Part shown: in pieces, positions 27,329-36,525 of the stretch
Layout: each line of letters starts with the position of its first letter
How positions within the stretch are numbered: position 1 is the stretch's first letter
Origin: UBA2882 sp964619485
GTDB lineage: Bacteria > Bacillota > Clostridia > Lachnospirales > Lachnospiraceae
Direction: 5' to 3'
Assembly (NCBI GenBank): GCA_964619485.1
Contig: CAZUCI010000001.1
Coordinates: 53,894-117,893 of the forward strand
Length of the DNA stretch: 64,000 nucleotides
Translations under genes and position numbers: made by a program
Notes under the pieces: generated by a model
Seen by the model: only the letters and a program-made list of their open reading frames with translations
Database searches by the model: none
Told to the model about the DNA's origin: nothing

Positions 27329-30300
27329 ATGAATAGTAAAGAAATTAAGAAAAGCTTTCCTTGTGCCAACCCATTTTCACAATTATATTTGATTCCGAGA
27401 GAAAAATTATATGCGAGATTTTGTCCTTTTCATCCTTCGGTAGTTGAAATAGAAGATTATGAACATCTGAGTTATCAGGAACTGTGTGACATTTTTTCTA
27501 ATAATGAAAATGTAAAAGAAATACGAGAAAAATTTTTGGCTGGAGATTTTTGTGGAGCAGGATGTCCTGATGGATGCGAGTGTATGGCGGCATACAAAAT
27601 AGGAGCAGTAAGTGTTAATGCAGAAGATTATCAAGATGAGAATGGAAATTATGTTTTTAAAAAAGCTAATTTAAGTATGGGGCCAGATTGCAATATTAGA
27701 TGCAGATATTGTCTTGATGTAGATAATTTTCAGATAGATTTTGGCTCATGTAAATCACAATTTGCAGATTTTATTGTTCCGTTTGTTCATGATGGTGGAG
27801 AATTATTGCTTACCGGAGGAGAAACATTTTTGCCTAAATGGGGATTTGTTAATAAATTAAGGGAATTGGAAAGAATTGGAAATAATAGGGGGAAAATAGA
27901 AGTATTTACAAACGCTACACTTTTAGATGAAGACGCCTGCAATGCAATTCTAGCTGCACCAGTTGAATTTGTGGGTATTTCTATGGACACATATAAGCCA
28001 GAATTGTTCGAGTATATTCGCCGTGGATCTTCATTTTCAGAAGTCCTTGCAAATGCAAAGCGTTTGCTGGCAAGACGAAATGAGATTCAAAAAGATAGTT
28101 TAAAAGTAATGATTCTCTGCGCAGTACTAAAATCCACAGCAGACCATCTTGAGCAAACAGTAGATTTTTATTTAGAGTTAGGATTTGATATATCATTAAA
28201 TATTCTTTTTAAATCAAATTTTTCTCCTGACTTTTGCGAGAGAGAAAGTATAGATGGGCTTAGTTTGGAGGAATTGTATTCTCTGAAAAAACAACTTGAC
28301 AATATTGATAGTAAATGGGGAGATCGAGCATATACTGCATCATTTAGAGGACAGCTGGAAAATGTTATTGAGAAAAAAAGAAGTAACTCAGGCGCTCAGC
28401 AGATTCTGGGCGGAGGCCGATATGCAAAACGTAAAGAGGGAGTAAATGCAGAAATAAAGAAGCAAACAGGGAAAGTCAAGATTTTCATTTCTTATCATAA
28501 AGCTGGAGAAGTGTTGGAAAGCGAAATAATGAAACCGATTCAAGTTGGGGCAGCTTTAGGTAAAACGAATTTGAAGATGCAACACGATGATCAGGGAGAT
28601 AATATCTCAGCAAAAAATGATAAGTATTGTGAACTTACAGCACAATATTGGGCGTGGAAAAATGAGGATGCAGATTATTACGGTTTTATGCATTATCGGA
28701 GACATTTTGCATTTCGAGAGATACCAAATGCGGTAAGTGAAGGCGGAGTTGTCCTATTTCCAAGAATTGATGAAGGGTATAAAAATGAAATTGGATTAAA
28801 AGATAATGAGATTTATGCATGCATAAAAGGATATGATATCATTTTACCACCGATGATTGACACAACTGTATGGGGAGCACTATCAAATGAGGTTCAATTT
28901 AGCAGTTTAGATAATCTTCATGCATCCGATTTTGATTTAACATGTCAGAGTGTTCTGGAATTATACCCAGAATATGCAAGAGCAGTTGATGAGTTTAGAA
29001 ATGGAAAAAATGCTTATTGGTACAATATGTTTGTCATGAAAAAAGAAATTTTTATGGATTATAGTCAATGGCTATTTTCAATTCTTGAAAGGACAGAACC
29101 TAAAATTGATTTTACATATCTGAGTGAACAGGAAACAAGAACGTTAGCATTTATGGCTGAACGTCTTTTAAGTATTTATATGATTAAACTTTTATCTGAT
29201 AAACCAAATTTGAAAGTAAAACATTTAAAAATGACTTTGTTACAAAATACTGATAAAATTCCTGATATATATCCTGCATTTTCGAAAAATAATATTGCAA
29301 TTGCTGTTTCTTGCAATGAGTATTATATGCCGATGCTTGGAATTATGCTTCATTCTTTATTAAAAAATGGTTCGAAGGAGAACAACTACGATATACTGGT
29401 TCTTAGAAATAAACCGGAGTTTGATAGTGAAGGTGCAATTCGAAATATCAAAATGCTTCAGAAAATGGTTTCTACTTTTTCTAATGCAAAAATAAGATTT
29501 GTTGATATTTCAGCATTACTTGGAAATAAAGATTTCTTTGTCCGAGGAAATTTTACTCCAGAAACCTATTTTAGACTTTTTTTACCCAAAGTACTTGTCA
29601 ATTATGATAAAGTTTTATATTTAGATGCAGACATGGTGGTTTGTAAGGACGTTGCCTCCCTCTATCATACCGATTTGGAAGATATGTATTTGGGAGCAGT
29701 TAGAGATCCAATTATTTCAGGTTCCAATAAATCTCCGGCATATAACCAGTGTGAATACATGAAAAAACTGGGAATAAAGAATATCTATGACTATTTTCAG
29801 GCTGGTGTTCTTCTGATAAATTTGAAAAAAGTTTCGGAAAATCAACTGTGTGAAAAAATGATTGAGTATGCAGCAACGCATGAATGTGACTTGGTTGATC
29901 AGGACGTTTTAAATCTGTTTTGTCAGGGAAAAGTAAAGTATATTGATAACAAGTGGAATGTCGATGTTAATCGAATTGCGATGAAGGTAGTTCCTTATGC
30001 GCCTTCAGCCATGTGGAAGGAATATAAAGAAAATCGTGAAAATGCATATATATATCATTTTGCTGGCGCTGATAAACCATGGAAGGATCCCTCTTTGGAC
30101 AAAGCTGATATTTTCTGGGATGCTGCAAGAGAAACCTCTTGGTATGAAATCATGCTTGAAGATTTGATTGGATCATCAACTTTTCTTCGAAGAGGAGCTG
30201 AGTCTAAGCACGATATGATGTTAAATAGACTTGCATTATGGCCCGATGATGTTGCTGGATTGGTTATACCAATTGTTAAGGCTCATTCAGAAATGGATTC

Positions 30301-30703
30301 ACTTGGATTAAGTGAAGATCTGATGAAAACAATAGTAAAGCAGGACGACAATTATAAGGAATTGATAGAAAATAAAAAACTGATTTTTTATGGTGCTGGC
30401 AATTGCTGCAAACAAATATTGTTGTATTTTGATCAGATTGGATTGGATTATCCAAGCGTTATTTGGGATCGAGCAGCAAGAGAGGGGCAAAAATTATTTG
30501 GGATACCTGTAATCAAACCAGATTTTCCTTCTTTAAGAAATAAAGAAGATGTCCTTTGTGTAATTACTATTGAAAGTCAATCTATTTCAGATGCTGTTAA
30601 AGTATCGTTTAAAGAGAATTCGTTTGGGAATGTGATAGATAATAGAGAAATAATGAGAATTGTTTCACGTAGATTATGGTTAAAATTAGAAGAGGAATGT
30701 TAG
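27329..30703 (+). CDS. Four-domain protein: radical SAM, DUF4422, GT8, Rossmann-like module
   Basis: An 1124-aa fusion. The N-terminus has many Cys (CGAGCPDGCEC at about 70-90). A radical SAM domain (about 115-370) follows, with the cluster motif CNIRCRYC (Cys121, 125, 128) and LLLTGGETF. A DUF4422 domain (about 382-625) carries QVGAALGK, GDNISAKNDKYCELTAQYW and FMHYRRHF. A GT8 domain (about 650-935) has VLYLDADMVV with the metal-binding DAD near 765, FQAGVLLINL and YHFAGADKPW. The C-terminus (about 1015-1110) has LIFYGAGNCCKQIL and ENKKL, the same module found in the neighbours. AAGGAG precedes the ATG and there are only 3 bases to the upstream stop. The frame stays open throughout, so the fusion is not a sequencing artefact. 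The combined chemistry is unknown. Confidence 0.92.
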   Translation: MNSKEIKKSFPCANPFSQLYLIPREKLYARFCPFHPSVVEIEDYEHLSYQELCDIFSNNENVKEIREKFLAGDFCGAGCPDGCECMAAYKIGAVSVNAEDYQDENGNYVFKKANLSMGPDCNIRCRYCLDVDNFQIDFGSCKSQFADFIVPFVHDGGELLLTGGETFLPKWGFVNKLRELERIGNNRGKIEVFTNATLLDEDACNAILAAPVEFVGISMDTYKPELFEYIRRGSSFSEVLANAKRLLARRNEIQKDSLKVMILCAVLKSTADHLEQTVDFYLELGFDISLNILFKSNFSPDFCERESIDGLSLEELYSLKKQLDNIDSKWGDRAYTASFRGQLENVIEKKRSNSGAQQILGGGRYAKRKEGVNAEIKKQTGKVKIFISYHKAGEVLESEIMKPIQVGAALGKTNLKMQHDDQGDNISAKNDKYCELTAQYWAWKNEDADYYGFMHYRRHFAFREIPNAVSEGGVVLFPRIDEGYKNEIGLKDNEIYACIKGYDIILPPMIDTTVWGALSNEVQFSSLDNLHASDFDLTCQSVLELYPEYARAVDEFRNGKNAYWYNMFVMKKEIFMDYSQWLFSILERTEPKIDFTYLSEQETRTLAFMAERLLSIYMIKLLSDKPNLKVKHLKMTLLQNTDKIPDIYPAFSKNNIAIAVSCNEYYMPMLGIMLHSLLKNGSKENNYDILVLRNKPEFDSEGAIRNIKMLQKMVSTFSNAKIRFVDISALLGNKDFFVRGNFTPETYFRLFLPKVLVNYDKVLYLDADMVVCKDVASLYHTDLEDMYLGAVRDPIISGSNKSPAYNQCEYMKKLGIKNIYDYFQAGVLLINLKKVSENQLCEKMIEYAATHECDLVDQDVLNLFCQGKVKYIDNKWNVDVNRIAMKVVPYAPSAMWKEYKENRENAYIYHFAGADKPWKDPSLDKADIFWDAARETSWYEIMLEDLIGSSTFLRRGAESKHDMMLNRLALWPDDVAGLVIPIVKAHSEMDSLGLSEDLMKTIVKQDDNYKELIENKKLIFYGAGNCCKQILLYFDQIGLDYPSVIWDRAAREGQKLFGIPVIKPDFPSLRNKEDVLCVITIESQSISDAVKVSFKENSFGNVIDNREIMRIVSRRLWLKLEEEC

Positions 30704-30773
30704 TGGGAAATATCCGTATTGCATACAATTTCGAGTGATTATATCAAGATTGTTCATTGTGAGGAGAAGTAAT

Positions 30774-33203
30774 ATGAGTGAAGAGATAAAAGTATCTATT
30801 ATCATACCGGTTTACAATACAGATAAATACTTACCACGTTGTCTCGATTCATGTATAAATCAAACATTAGCGGGCATAGAAATTATCATTATTAATGATG
30901 GCTCGACAGACCAATCGCTGGAGATTGCTAAAGAGTATGCAAGGAAATATGAAAATGTAAAGGTCAGCTCTATTGTTAATAGTGGACTAAGTAAAGCAAG
31001 AAACACAGGCATCAATTTAGCTGTGGGAGAATATTTGTATTTTTGCGATTCAGATGATTGGATGAATACAGATTGCTTGGAAAAGGCATATTCTTATGCT
31101 AAGTTAAATAATCTCGAAATTGTTACATTTGATGCTAATGTTAGAAGTGATGAAGAAAAAATACAAAAGATATATTCGAGGTTTTCAAAAATTGACGCAT
31201 CAAAAGTGTATACAGGAAGAGAATTTGTAGAAAAATACATAGATACAGAGCGTGTGTCGGTATGGATGTATATGGTGAAAAGAGCTTATCTTAATAGAAA
31301 TAGTATTTCATTTCTTCCTAATGCAATTTATGAAGATCACAAATTCTTTTTTGATTGCATGCTCCATGCAATTAGGGTAATGTATATGCCTTTTCCAATG
31401 TACAATTATTGCGTTCGTTTCAATTCTATAATGAAATCTGAAATTAGTACTAGAAAAATTTTGAGTGCATACGAACTTGTTTGTGGAATGCTCGAAACTC
31501 TAGATACGTCTGGGCTTGAAACGGAAGAAAAACTCTTTTGGCTTGAATATATTTCAACGAAAATAAAGGAACTGACATACATTTCTTACTGTAATGTTGA
31601 AAGAAGTACATTAGTAAGAGTGATAAAAGAAAATTATGGATTGATAGAAGCTGCACAGTTGGATTTTTTATATAGATTTTGGAATAGCCTTAAGAATGTA
31701 ATACCTAATGCTGGAAATTTGAAGATTATACTAAAATGTATAAAAAATACATTGTGCCATACAGGAGTGATTTCAATAAGGGAGAAAGAATTTATTGATG
31801 ATGTGTATGAGTATAGAAGAAAATATTTAGTGAATATACTCAAAAAAATACCATTGTCAGATAAAGGAAACAAAGTTGGAATATATGGAATTGGAAATCA
31901 TACATGGGGGCTTTTGAAAAATTACGAAGAGTATATTGGAAAAATAGAGGCTCAAATTGTCTTTGTTGATAGCAATACAATTTCCTATACTAGAAGAATA
32001 GGTGAATCAGACATTATTAATATTTCTGATGCTGTTACAGAAAATCTCTCATGCCTTGTTATCTCGTCTTTTTTGCATGAAAAAGAAATGTCAATTGTGG
32101 CCAAGAAGGCTATTAGGGATAAAATACCTATTATTACATTGTATGAAAATAAAGATTACTGGGCGGACACACAACCAAATGAGGAGAATGAGTTGCGAGA
32201 TGCTTTGATGAGTTTGAAAAAAAGCATTGATGAAAAAAGACTTTTTTTGATTGGAGTACCAGATCATTCAAATACAGGCGATTATCTTATTTCTTTTTCT
32301 GAGAGAATTTATCTAAAAAAAATGTTTCCAGACTATCAATGTATAGAGTTGACAGGAAATGAATTTAAAGAGAATAGAAGTGATATACATTTTTTAATAT
32401 CATTAACAGATACACTTTTAGTAACAGGTGGCGGCTTTTTAGGGTCGTTGTGGCCTGATGGTGAAACAGTACAGCATCTTTTGAATTGGTTTCCCGAGAA
32501 TAAAACCGTTATTTTACCTCAATCGGTATATTTTAGTGATGATTTATATGGAAAAAACAGAGAGAAAAAAATGTTATTGTATGCTAAACGACATAACAAT
32601 CTGACAATCTGTTACAGAGAAGAAATTTCTCTTCAAAGGGGCAAGGAAATCTTTGGTGAAGATATTCCACAATTTTTAATGCCTGATATGGCGCTGCTTT
32701 TAAATGGTATGGAACAAAAGAAAAACAGGAGTGGAATAGTTCTGTGCTTAAGAACGGATATGGAGAGTGTCTTTTCGAAAGAACAAAGAGAAGAGATAGT
32801 TGATTATGCTGAATCAAGTAAAAAAAACGTTTCTCAGACAAGCATGCAATGGCATTGTCCAATACAAAAAGAGGAACAGGACGAAATATTGAAGAGAAAG
32901 ATAGATGAAATCAGTTCAGCAGAACTTGTTATATCAGATGCACTTCATTGCGTGATTAGCTGTGCACTAACCGGAACTCCGTGTATTGCACTCCCTAGTA
33001 GAACTAGAAAGACAGAGGGAGTGTTTCAATGGATAAAAACCCTTTCTTATATAAGTTATTTGGACCTAAAAATCTGTCGAGATGATATTGCGTGTGTTCA
33101 AAGCGAAATTTATAGACTTCTTAAGGATAATGAAAATAAGGAAAACTATTATGATTTGCATTTTGAGGAATACGAGAATCAATTAAAGCAGATCATTGAG
33201 TAG
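30774..33203 (+). CDS. GT2 glycosyltransferase fused to Rossmann-like module and polysaccharide pyruvyl transferase
   Basis: An 809-aa fusion. Residues 5-230 are a GT2 domain (SIIIPVYNTDKYLPRCL, INDGSTDQS, and FCDSDDW with its metal-binding Asp). After a helical region, residues about 367-465 hold the recurring module (VGIYGIGNHTWGLL). Residues about 490-790 match polysaccharide pyruvyl transferase (CsaB/WcaK-like): LIGVPDHSNTGDYLI, TGGGFLGSLW, VISDALHCVISCAL. So it could both add a sugar and ketal-pyruvylate a residue from phosphoenolpyruvate. A GTG at 30735 would extend it, but GAGGAG eight bases before ATG 30774 decides the start. Confidence 0.9.
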   Translation: MSEEIKVSIIIPVYNTDKYLPRCLDSCINQTLAGIEIIIINDGSTDQSLEIAKEYARKYENVKVSSIVNSGLSKARNTGINLAVGEYLYFCDSDDWMNTDCLEKAYSYAKLNNLEIVTFDANVRSDEEKIQKIYSRFSKIDASKVYTGREFVEKYIDTERVSVWMYMVKRAYLNRNSISFLPNAIYEDHKFFFDCMLHAIRVMYMPFPMYNYCVRFNSIMKSEISTRKILSAYELVCGMLETLDTSGLETEEKLFWLEYISTKIKELTYISYCNVERSTLVRVIKENYGLIEAAQLDFLYRFWNSLKNVIPNAGNLKIILKCIKNTLCHTGVISIREKEFIDDVYEYRRKYLVNILKKIPLSDKGNKVGIYGIGNHTWGLLKNYEEYIGKIEAQIVFVDSNTISYTRRIGESDIINISDAVTENLSCLVISSFLHEKEMSIVAKKAIRDKIPIITLYENKDYWADTQPNEENELRDALMSLKKSIDEKRLFLIGVPDHSNTGDYLISFSERIYLKKMFPDYQCIELTGNEFKENRSDIHFLISLTDTLLVTGGGFLGSLWPDGETVQHLLNWFPENKTVILPQSVYFSDDLYGKNREKKMLLYAKRHNNLTICYREEISLQRGKEIFGEDIPQFLMPDMALLLNGMEQKKNRSGIVLCLRTDMESVFSKEQREEIVDYAESSKKNVSQTSMQWHCPIQKEEQDEILKRKIDEISSAELVISDALHCVISCALTGTPCIALPSRTRKTEGVFQWIKTLSYISYLDLKICRDDIACVQSEIYRLLKDNENKENYYDLHFEEYENQLKQIIE

Positions 33204-33215
33204 AAAGAGTAAAGA

Positions 33216-35165
33216 ATGAATATAGGACAATGGGTGCATTTTTCAGTAGATGATGTAATTGGATGCTTTCAATGGGTTTATGAAAATGAGCCTCAGAGCA
33301 TTTTTGAAGAACCTATGTTAGCAGCAATAAAGCGTTGGCATGAAAAATATGGATTGCAATGTGATCTTTATGTTTTCGAAAGGAATCAAAATTTTAATAT
33401 AGCAATGCTTCAAGATAGATATTGGGAAGAAATATGTCAAAACAGCTGGTTAAGGTTAGGGTGGCATGGGTTAGATTCTTTGACTAATGTAGATTATTCA
33501 AAGAATATTTCGGAAAGAGCTGAATATTCACATTGTGAAGTCGAAGCTAAAGAATATGTACAATCTTTAAAACGATTTCATAATCTTGTTTTTGAAAAAT
33601 GCGGAGCGAAAACCTGGACTAATGTAGTTAGATTACATATGTGGACGACTCCTTTGTGTGTGATGGAAAGCTTAAAAGAAGAAAATATTAATGTGTTATT
33701 GACGTCTGACAGAGACTTAGAGAGTTACAATCTTTCTAGTGAACAGATGGAAAAATTGAAAAAGTGCGGAGGACTTTGGATACAAGAATTTTGCTATACT
33801 CGAACAGATATTAGATTTGATAATTTGAGCGAAAGTATAACAGTAAAAGAACTATTGGAATATACTGAGACAATTTACTGTAAATATCCTGCGAAAAAGT
33901 TAGAAATATTTTTTCACGAATGGATGTTTGACAAAATTGAAAAGAGAATAGAGCAATACTTTGAACATTTCGAAGAGGTAGCTATTCCAATTATTATTAA
34001 CGCGGGGACTGTGGTAGAAAATCAATTGTACTTTACTTCGTGCAATTCAGAAGGGCTGTATAAGATGGATTTAAATACAGAAGAAGTAAGCTGCATTGCA
34101 AGATTACCTTATGTTCTTTGGAATGAGAGAAAATTTATCTCATTGTGTTATTATCATAATAAAATTTGGATGATTCCACTAAATGAGTTATTCATTTATA
34201 CATATGATTTAATTGGTAATCAAGTAGAACAGTATCCTATATCCTGTCTGGTTGATGAGAGTGAATATATCCAGAAGTTTAGAAAAGTAATTGAAGATGG
34301 GAAATATTTATGGTTATTGCCTTCTTGGACCAAACAAGTCATTAGAGTAGATATGGAGACGGAGAGTGCGATAATTTTCTCCGAATGGCCAAAAGAACTT
34401 GCATTTGAGAAGGATATGGGCGTAAATTTTACAACTATGAGTATGACGCCAGAAGATATAGTTTTGTTTGGCAATGCGGCTAGCAAAAATATTTTTTTAT
34501 CTAAGAAAACAGGAAAAATGGTTTTTGCTGAAAAGGAAGAAAATGGGAAATATTCAATTATTACTTCTGATAATTCTATTATTATTTCACCTTTGAGAGA
34601 GGGACAACCATTGCAAGTGATTGAACCGGAAACAATGGAACATAAAAAATTCTTTCTTCCTAATTGGATTTGGAATTGCGAAGAGATGTATGCATTTTGG
34701 TATGCAAAGCAAATTGATAGAAAAGTTTTTGTCTTTTCGCATGAATCTAATGGAATAGTAATTTATGATATGGATAAAAAGAAAATTGAATGTATACCAT
34801 TATATCATGATAAATATAGTAGTATATTTTTAATGGATGGTATGAATATAGGTATTTTTGATGTATTTAAGGTGGAAAATGAATATGTTTTTCTGACTTA
34901 TAATGGAAATACAGTAATATGGCTTGATGAAGAATCGAATTGTCGTTATGTTGATTTATTTGATACTGTGAGAGATCAAAAAAGGAATAATAGGGAGAAT
35001 TTGGAAGCATTTATCTTTAATATCCATAGTTGCGAAAATAAGCAATGGTCATGTATTGAAAAAAATGGTCAAAAGATATTTGATATGGAGGATTTACATG
35101 TTGGAAAATTGGTTTTTGACAATATTGTAAAGGAGAAACAGAAGACTAGTGAGAGTAAAATATGA
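33216..35165 (+). CDS. Deacetylase-like N-terminal domain with C-terminal propeller-like domain
   Basis: A 649-aa protein I do not recognise as one named family. The first 260 residues have features of a polysaccharide-deacetylase (CE4/NodB-like) barrel: HFSVDDV near the N-terminus, LGWHG near residue 82, RLHMW, and FFHEWMF near 231. These could supply the metal-binding Asp and His. From about 265 on come repeated strands such as NQLYFTSCNSEGLYKMDLN, GKYLWLLPSW and VFVFSHESNGIVIYDMD, resembling a seven-bladed propeller. No signal peptide is visible, so it probably acts in the cytoplasm on a glycan precursor. It starts 12 bases after the previous stop, with a weak AGAAAGAG site. Confidence 0.7.
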   Translation: MNIGQWVHFSVDDVIGCFQWVYENEPQSIFEEPMLAAIKRWHEKYGLQCDLYVFERNQNFNIAMLQDRYWEEICQNSWLRLGWHGLDSLTNVDYSKNISERAEYSHCEVEAKEYVQSLKRFHNLVFEKCGAKTWTNVVRLHMWTTPLCVMESLKEENINVLLTSDRDLESYNLSSEQMEKLKKCGGLWIQEFCYTRTDIRFDNLSESITVKELLEYTETIYCKYPAKKLEIFFHEWMFDKIEKRIEQYFEHFEEVAIPIIINAGTVVENQLYFTSCNSEGLYKMDLNTEEVSCIARLPYVLWNERKFISLCYYHNKIWMIPLNELFIYTYDLIGNQVEQYPISCLVDESEYIQKFRKVIEDGKYLWLLPSWTKQVIRVDMETESAIIFSEWPKELAFEKDMGVNFTTMSMTPEDIVLFGNAASKNIFLSKKTGKMVFAEKEENGKYSIITSDNSIIISPLREGQPLQVIEPETMEHKKFFLPNWIWNCEEMYAFWYAKQIDRKVFVFSHESNGIVIYDMDKKKIECIPLYHDKYSSIFLMDGMNIGIFDVFKVENEYVFLTYNGNTVIWLDEESNCRYVDLFDTVRDQKRNNRENLEAFIFNIHSCENKQWSCIEKNGQKIFDMEDLHVGKLVFDNIVKEKQKTSESKI

Positions 35166-36525
35166 AGTACTAAAAGAACATGATAAGATTTTCATTTGGG
35201 GAACTGGTCGAATTGCGATGCAGTATTATGACAAACTCGATCCAAATTTAAACATAGTGGGGTTTTGCGATACATATTCTTACAAATGGTGCGTTGATTT
35301 TAAAGATGGCTATCCTTGTATTGATAAAAATGACCTTACTTTAGAAAATGCAGTTTTCATAGCTATCGAAGATATGGAATCAATTAAGCTTGTATCTGAA
35401 GAACTGGATGGTAAAGGAATTGCATATTGTCATATATTTGAAGCAGCTAAGGCTTATATTTATGAAGCAGATGCAAAAATATTGGAAAAAAGTTTGTTGA
35501 GAAATAGGAAATCCGAAAATAAAATCACAAAATATATTGATACTTTGGTTCCACTTAATGTTTGTAATTTGCAATGTAATTATTGTTACGTCAGACAGCA
35601 TGGCGATTTTAAAAATAATGAGCTTCTTATGCACAGCCCAAAATTCATTAGGGCAGCTTTATCAAGATGGCGCTTAGGTGGAAGTGCACTCATTAATTTT
35701 TGCGGTAATGGGGAAACGATGCTTTGCAAAGAATTACCATCTGTTATTAGTGAATTGATTGCGGAGGGGCATTACATTTCTATTGTGACAAACGGAACAA
35801 TAACAAAAGCATTTGATTCTCTTATTCAAGAGAATGTTGATTTCTCAAAACTGTTTTTAAAATTTTCTTTTCATTATCTTGAATTAAAGAAAAAGGGATT
35901 ATTGGAAATTTTTGCTGAAAATGTGAATCGAATGTGGGATTTGGGATGTTCAGTTTCTATTGAACTTGTTCCAAGTGATGAAATCATATCTCTAATTCCG
36001 GAAATAAAAGAGTTTTCGGAAAGAAACTTTGGGGCGCTACCTCATTGTACAGTCCCACGAAATGACAATAAACAAAACTTAGAAGTTTTAACTAATTTAT
36101 CTTTACAACAGTTTGATGATACATGGAAGTGTTTTAATTCAGCTATGTTTAAATACAAAATGGAAACTATAAATCAAAAAAGATTTGAAAATTGTATGGC
36201 AGGAGTATTTGCATTTCATTTCAATTTAGAAACGGGGGAGGCATACAAATGTATTGGAGGAAATCCGTATCTTGATAATTTGTATGAAGATTTGAATAGA
36301 TCAATCCATTATGAAAAAGTGGGAAATAAATGTTGTCTGCCATATTGTTATAACTGCCATGCATATTTGGCATTAGGACTAGTAGAAGAGGTGGAAGCAC
36401 CATCATATTATGAGGTTAGAGATCGAGTTACAACGGATGGTAGACATTGGATTTCTGAAGGGATGAGAGAAGTATTTGTTCAAAAACTGTATGCGAATAA
36501 TAGAGGAGATTGTACAGATGATTGA
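35149..36525 (+). CDS. Rossmann-like module fused to radical SAM enzyme
   Basis: A 458-aa protein beginning with GTG inside the last codons of the preceding gene (17-base overlap), downstream of AAGGAG. The N-terminal module (about 13-105) reads IFIWGTGRIAMQYY, a Trp variant of the YGxG loop. The radical SAM domain starts with CNLQCNYCY (Cys139, 143, 146). The usual GGE motif is FCGNGETM, which keeps the Gly-Glu. The C-terminus has a Cys group (CCLPYCYNCH) and CIGG suggesting extra iron-sulfur ligands as in SPASM-type enzymes. No peptide substrate gene is nearby, so a sugar or nucleotide-sugar substrate is plausible. Its start overlap implies coupled translation. Confidence 0.88.
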   Translation: MRVKYEVLKEHDKIFIWGTGRIAMQYYDKLDPNLNIVGFCDTYSYKWCVDFKDGYPCIDKNDLTLENAVFIAIEDMESIKLVSEELDGKGIAYCHIFEAAKAYIYEADAKILEKSLLRNRKSENKITKYIDTLVPLNVCNLQCNYCYVRQHGDFKNNELLMHSPKFIRAALSRWRLGGSALINFCGNGETMLCKELPSVISELIAEGHYISIVTNGTITKAFDSLIQENVDFSKLFLKFSFHYLELKKKGLLEIFAENVNRMWDLGCSVSIELVPSDEIISLIPEIKEFSERNFGALPHCTVPRNDNKQNLEVLTNLSLQQFDDTWKCFNSAMFKYKMETINQKRFENCMAGVFAFHFNLETGEAYKCIGGNPYLDNLYEDLNRSIHYEKVGNKCCLPYCYNCHAYLALGLVEEVEAPSYYEVRDRVTTDGRHWISEGMREVFVQKLYANNRGDCTDD

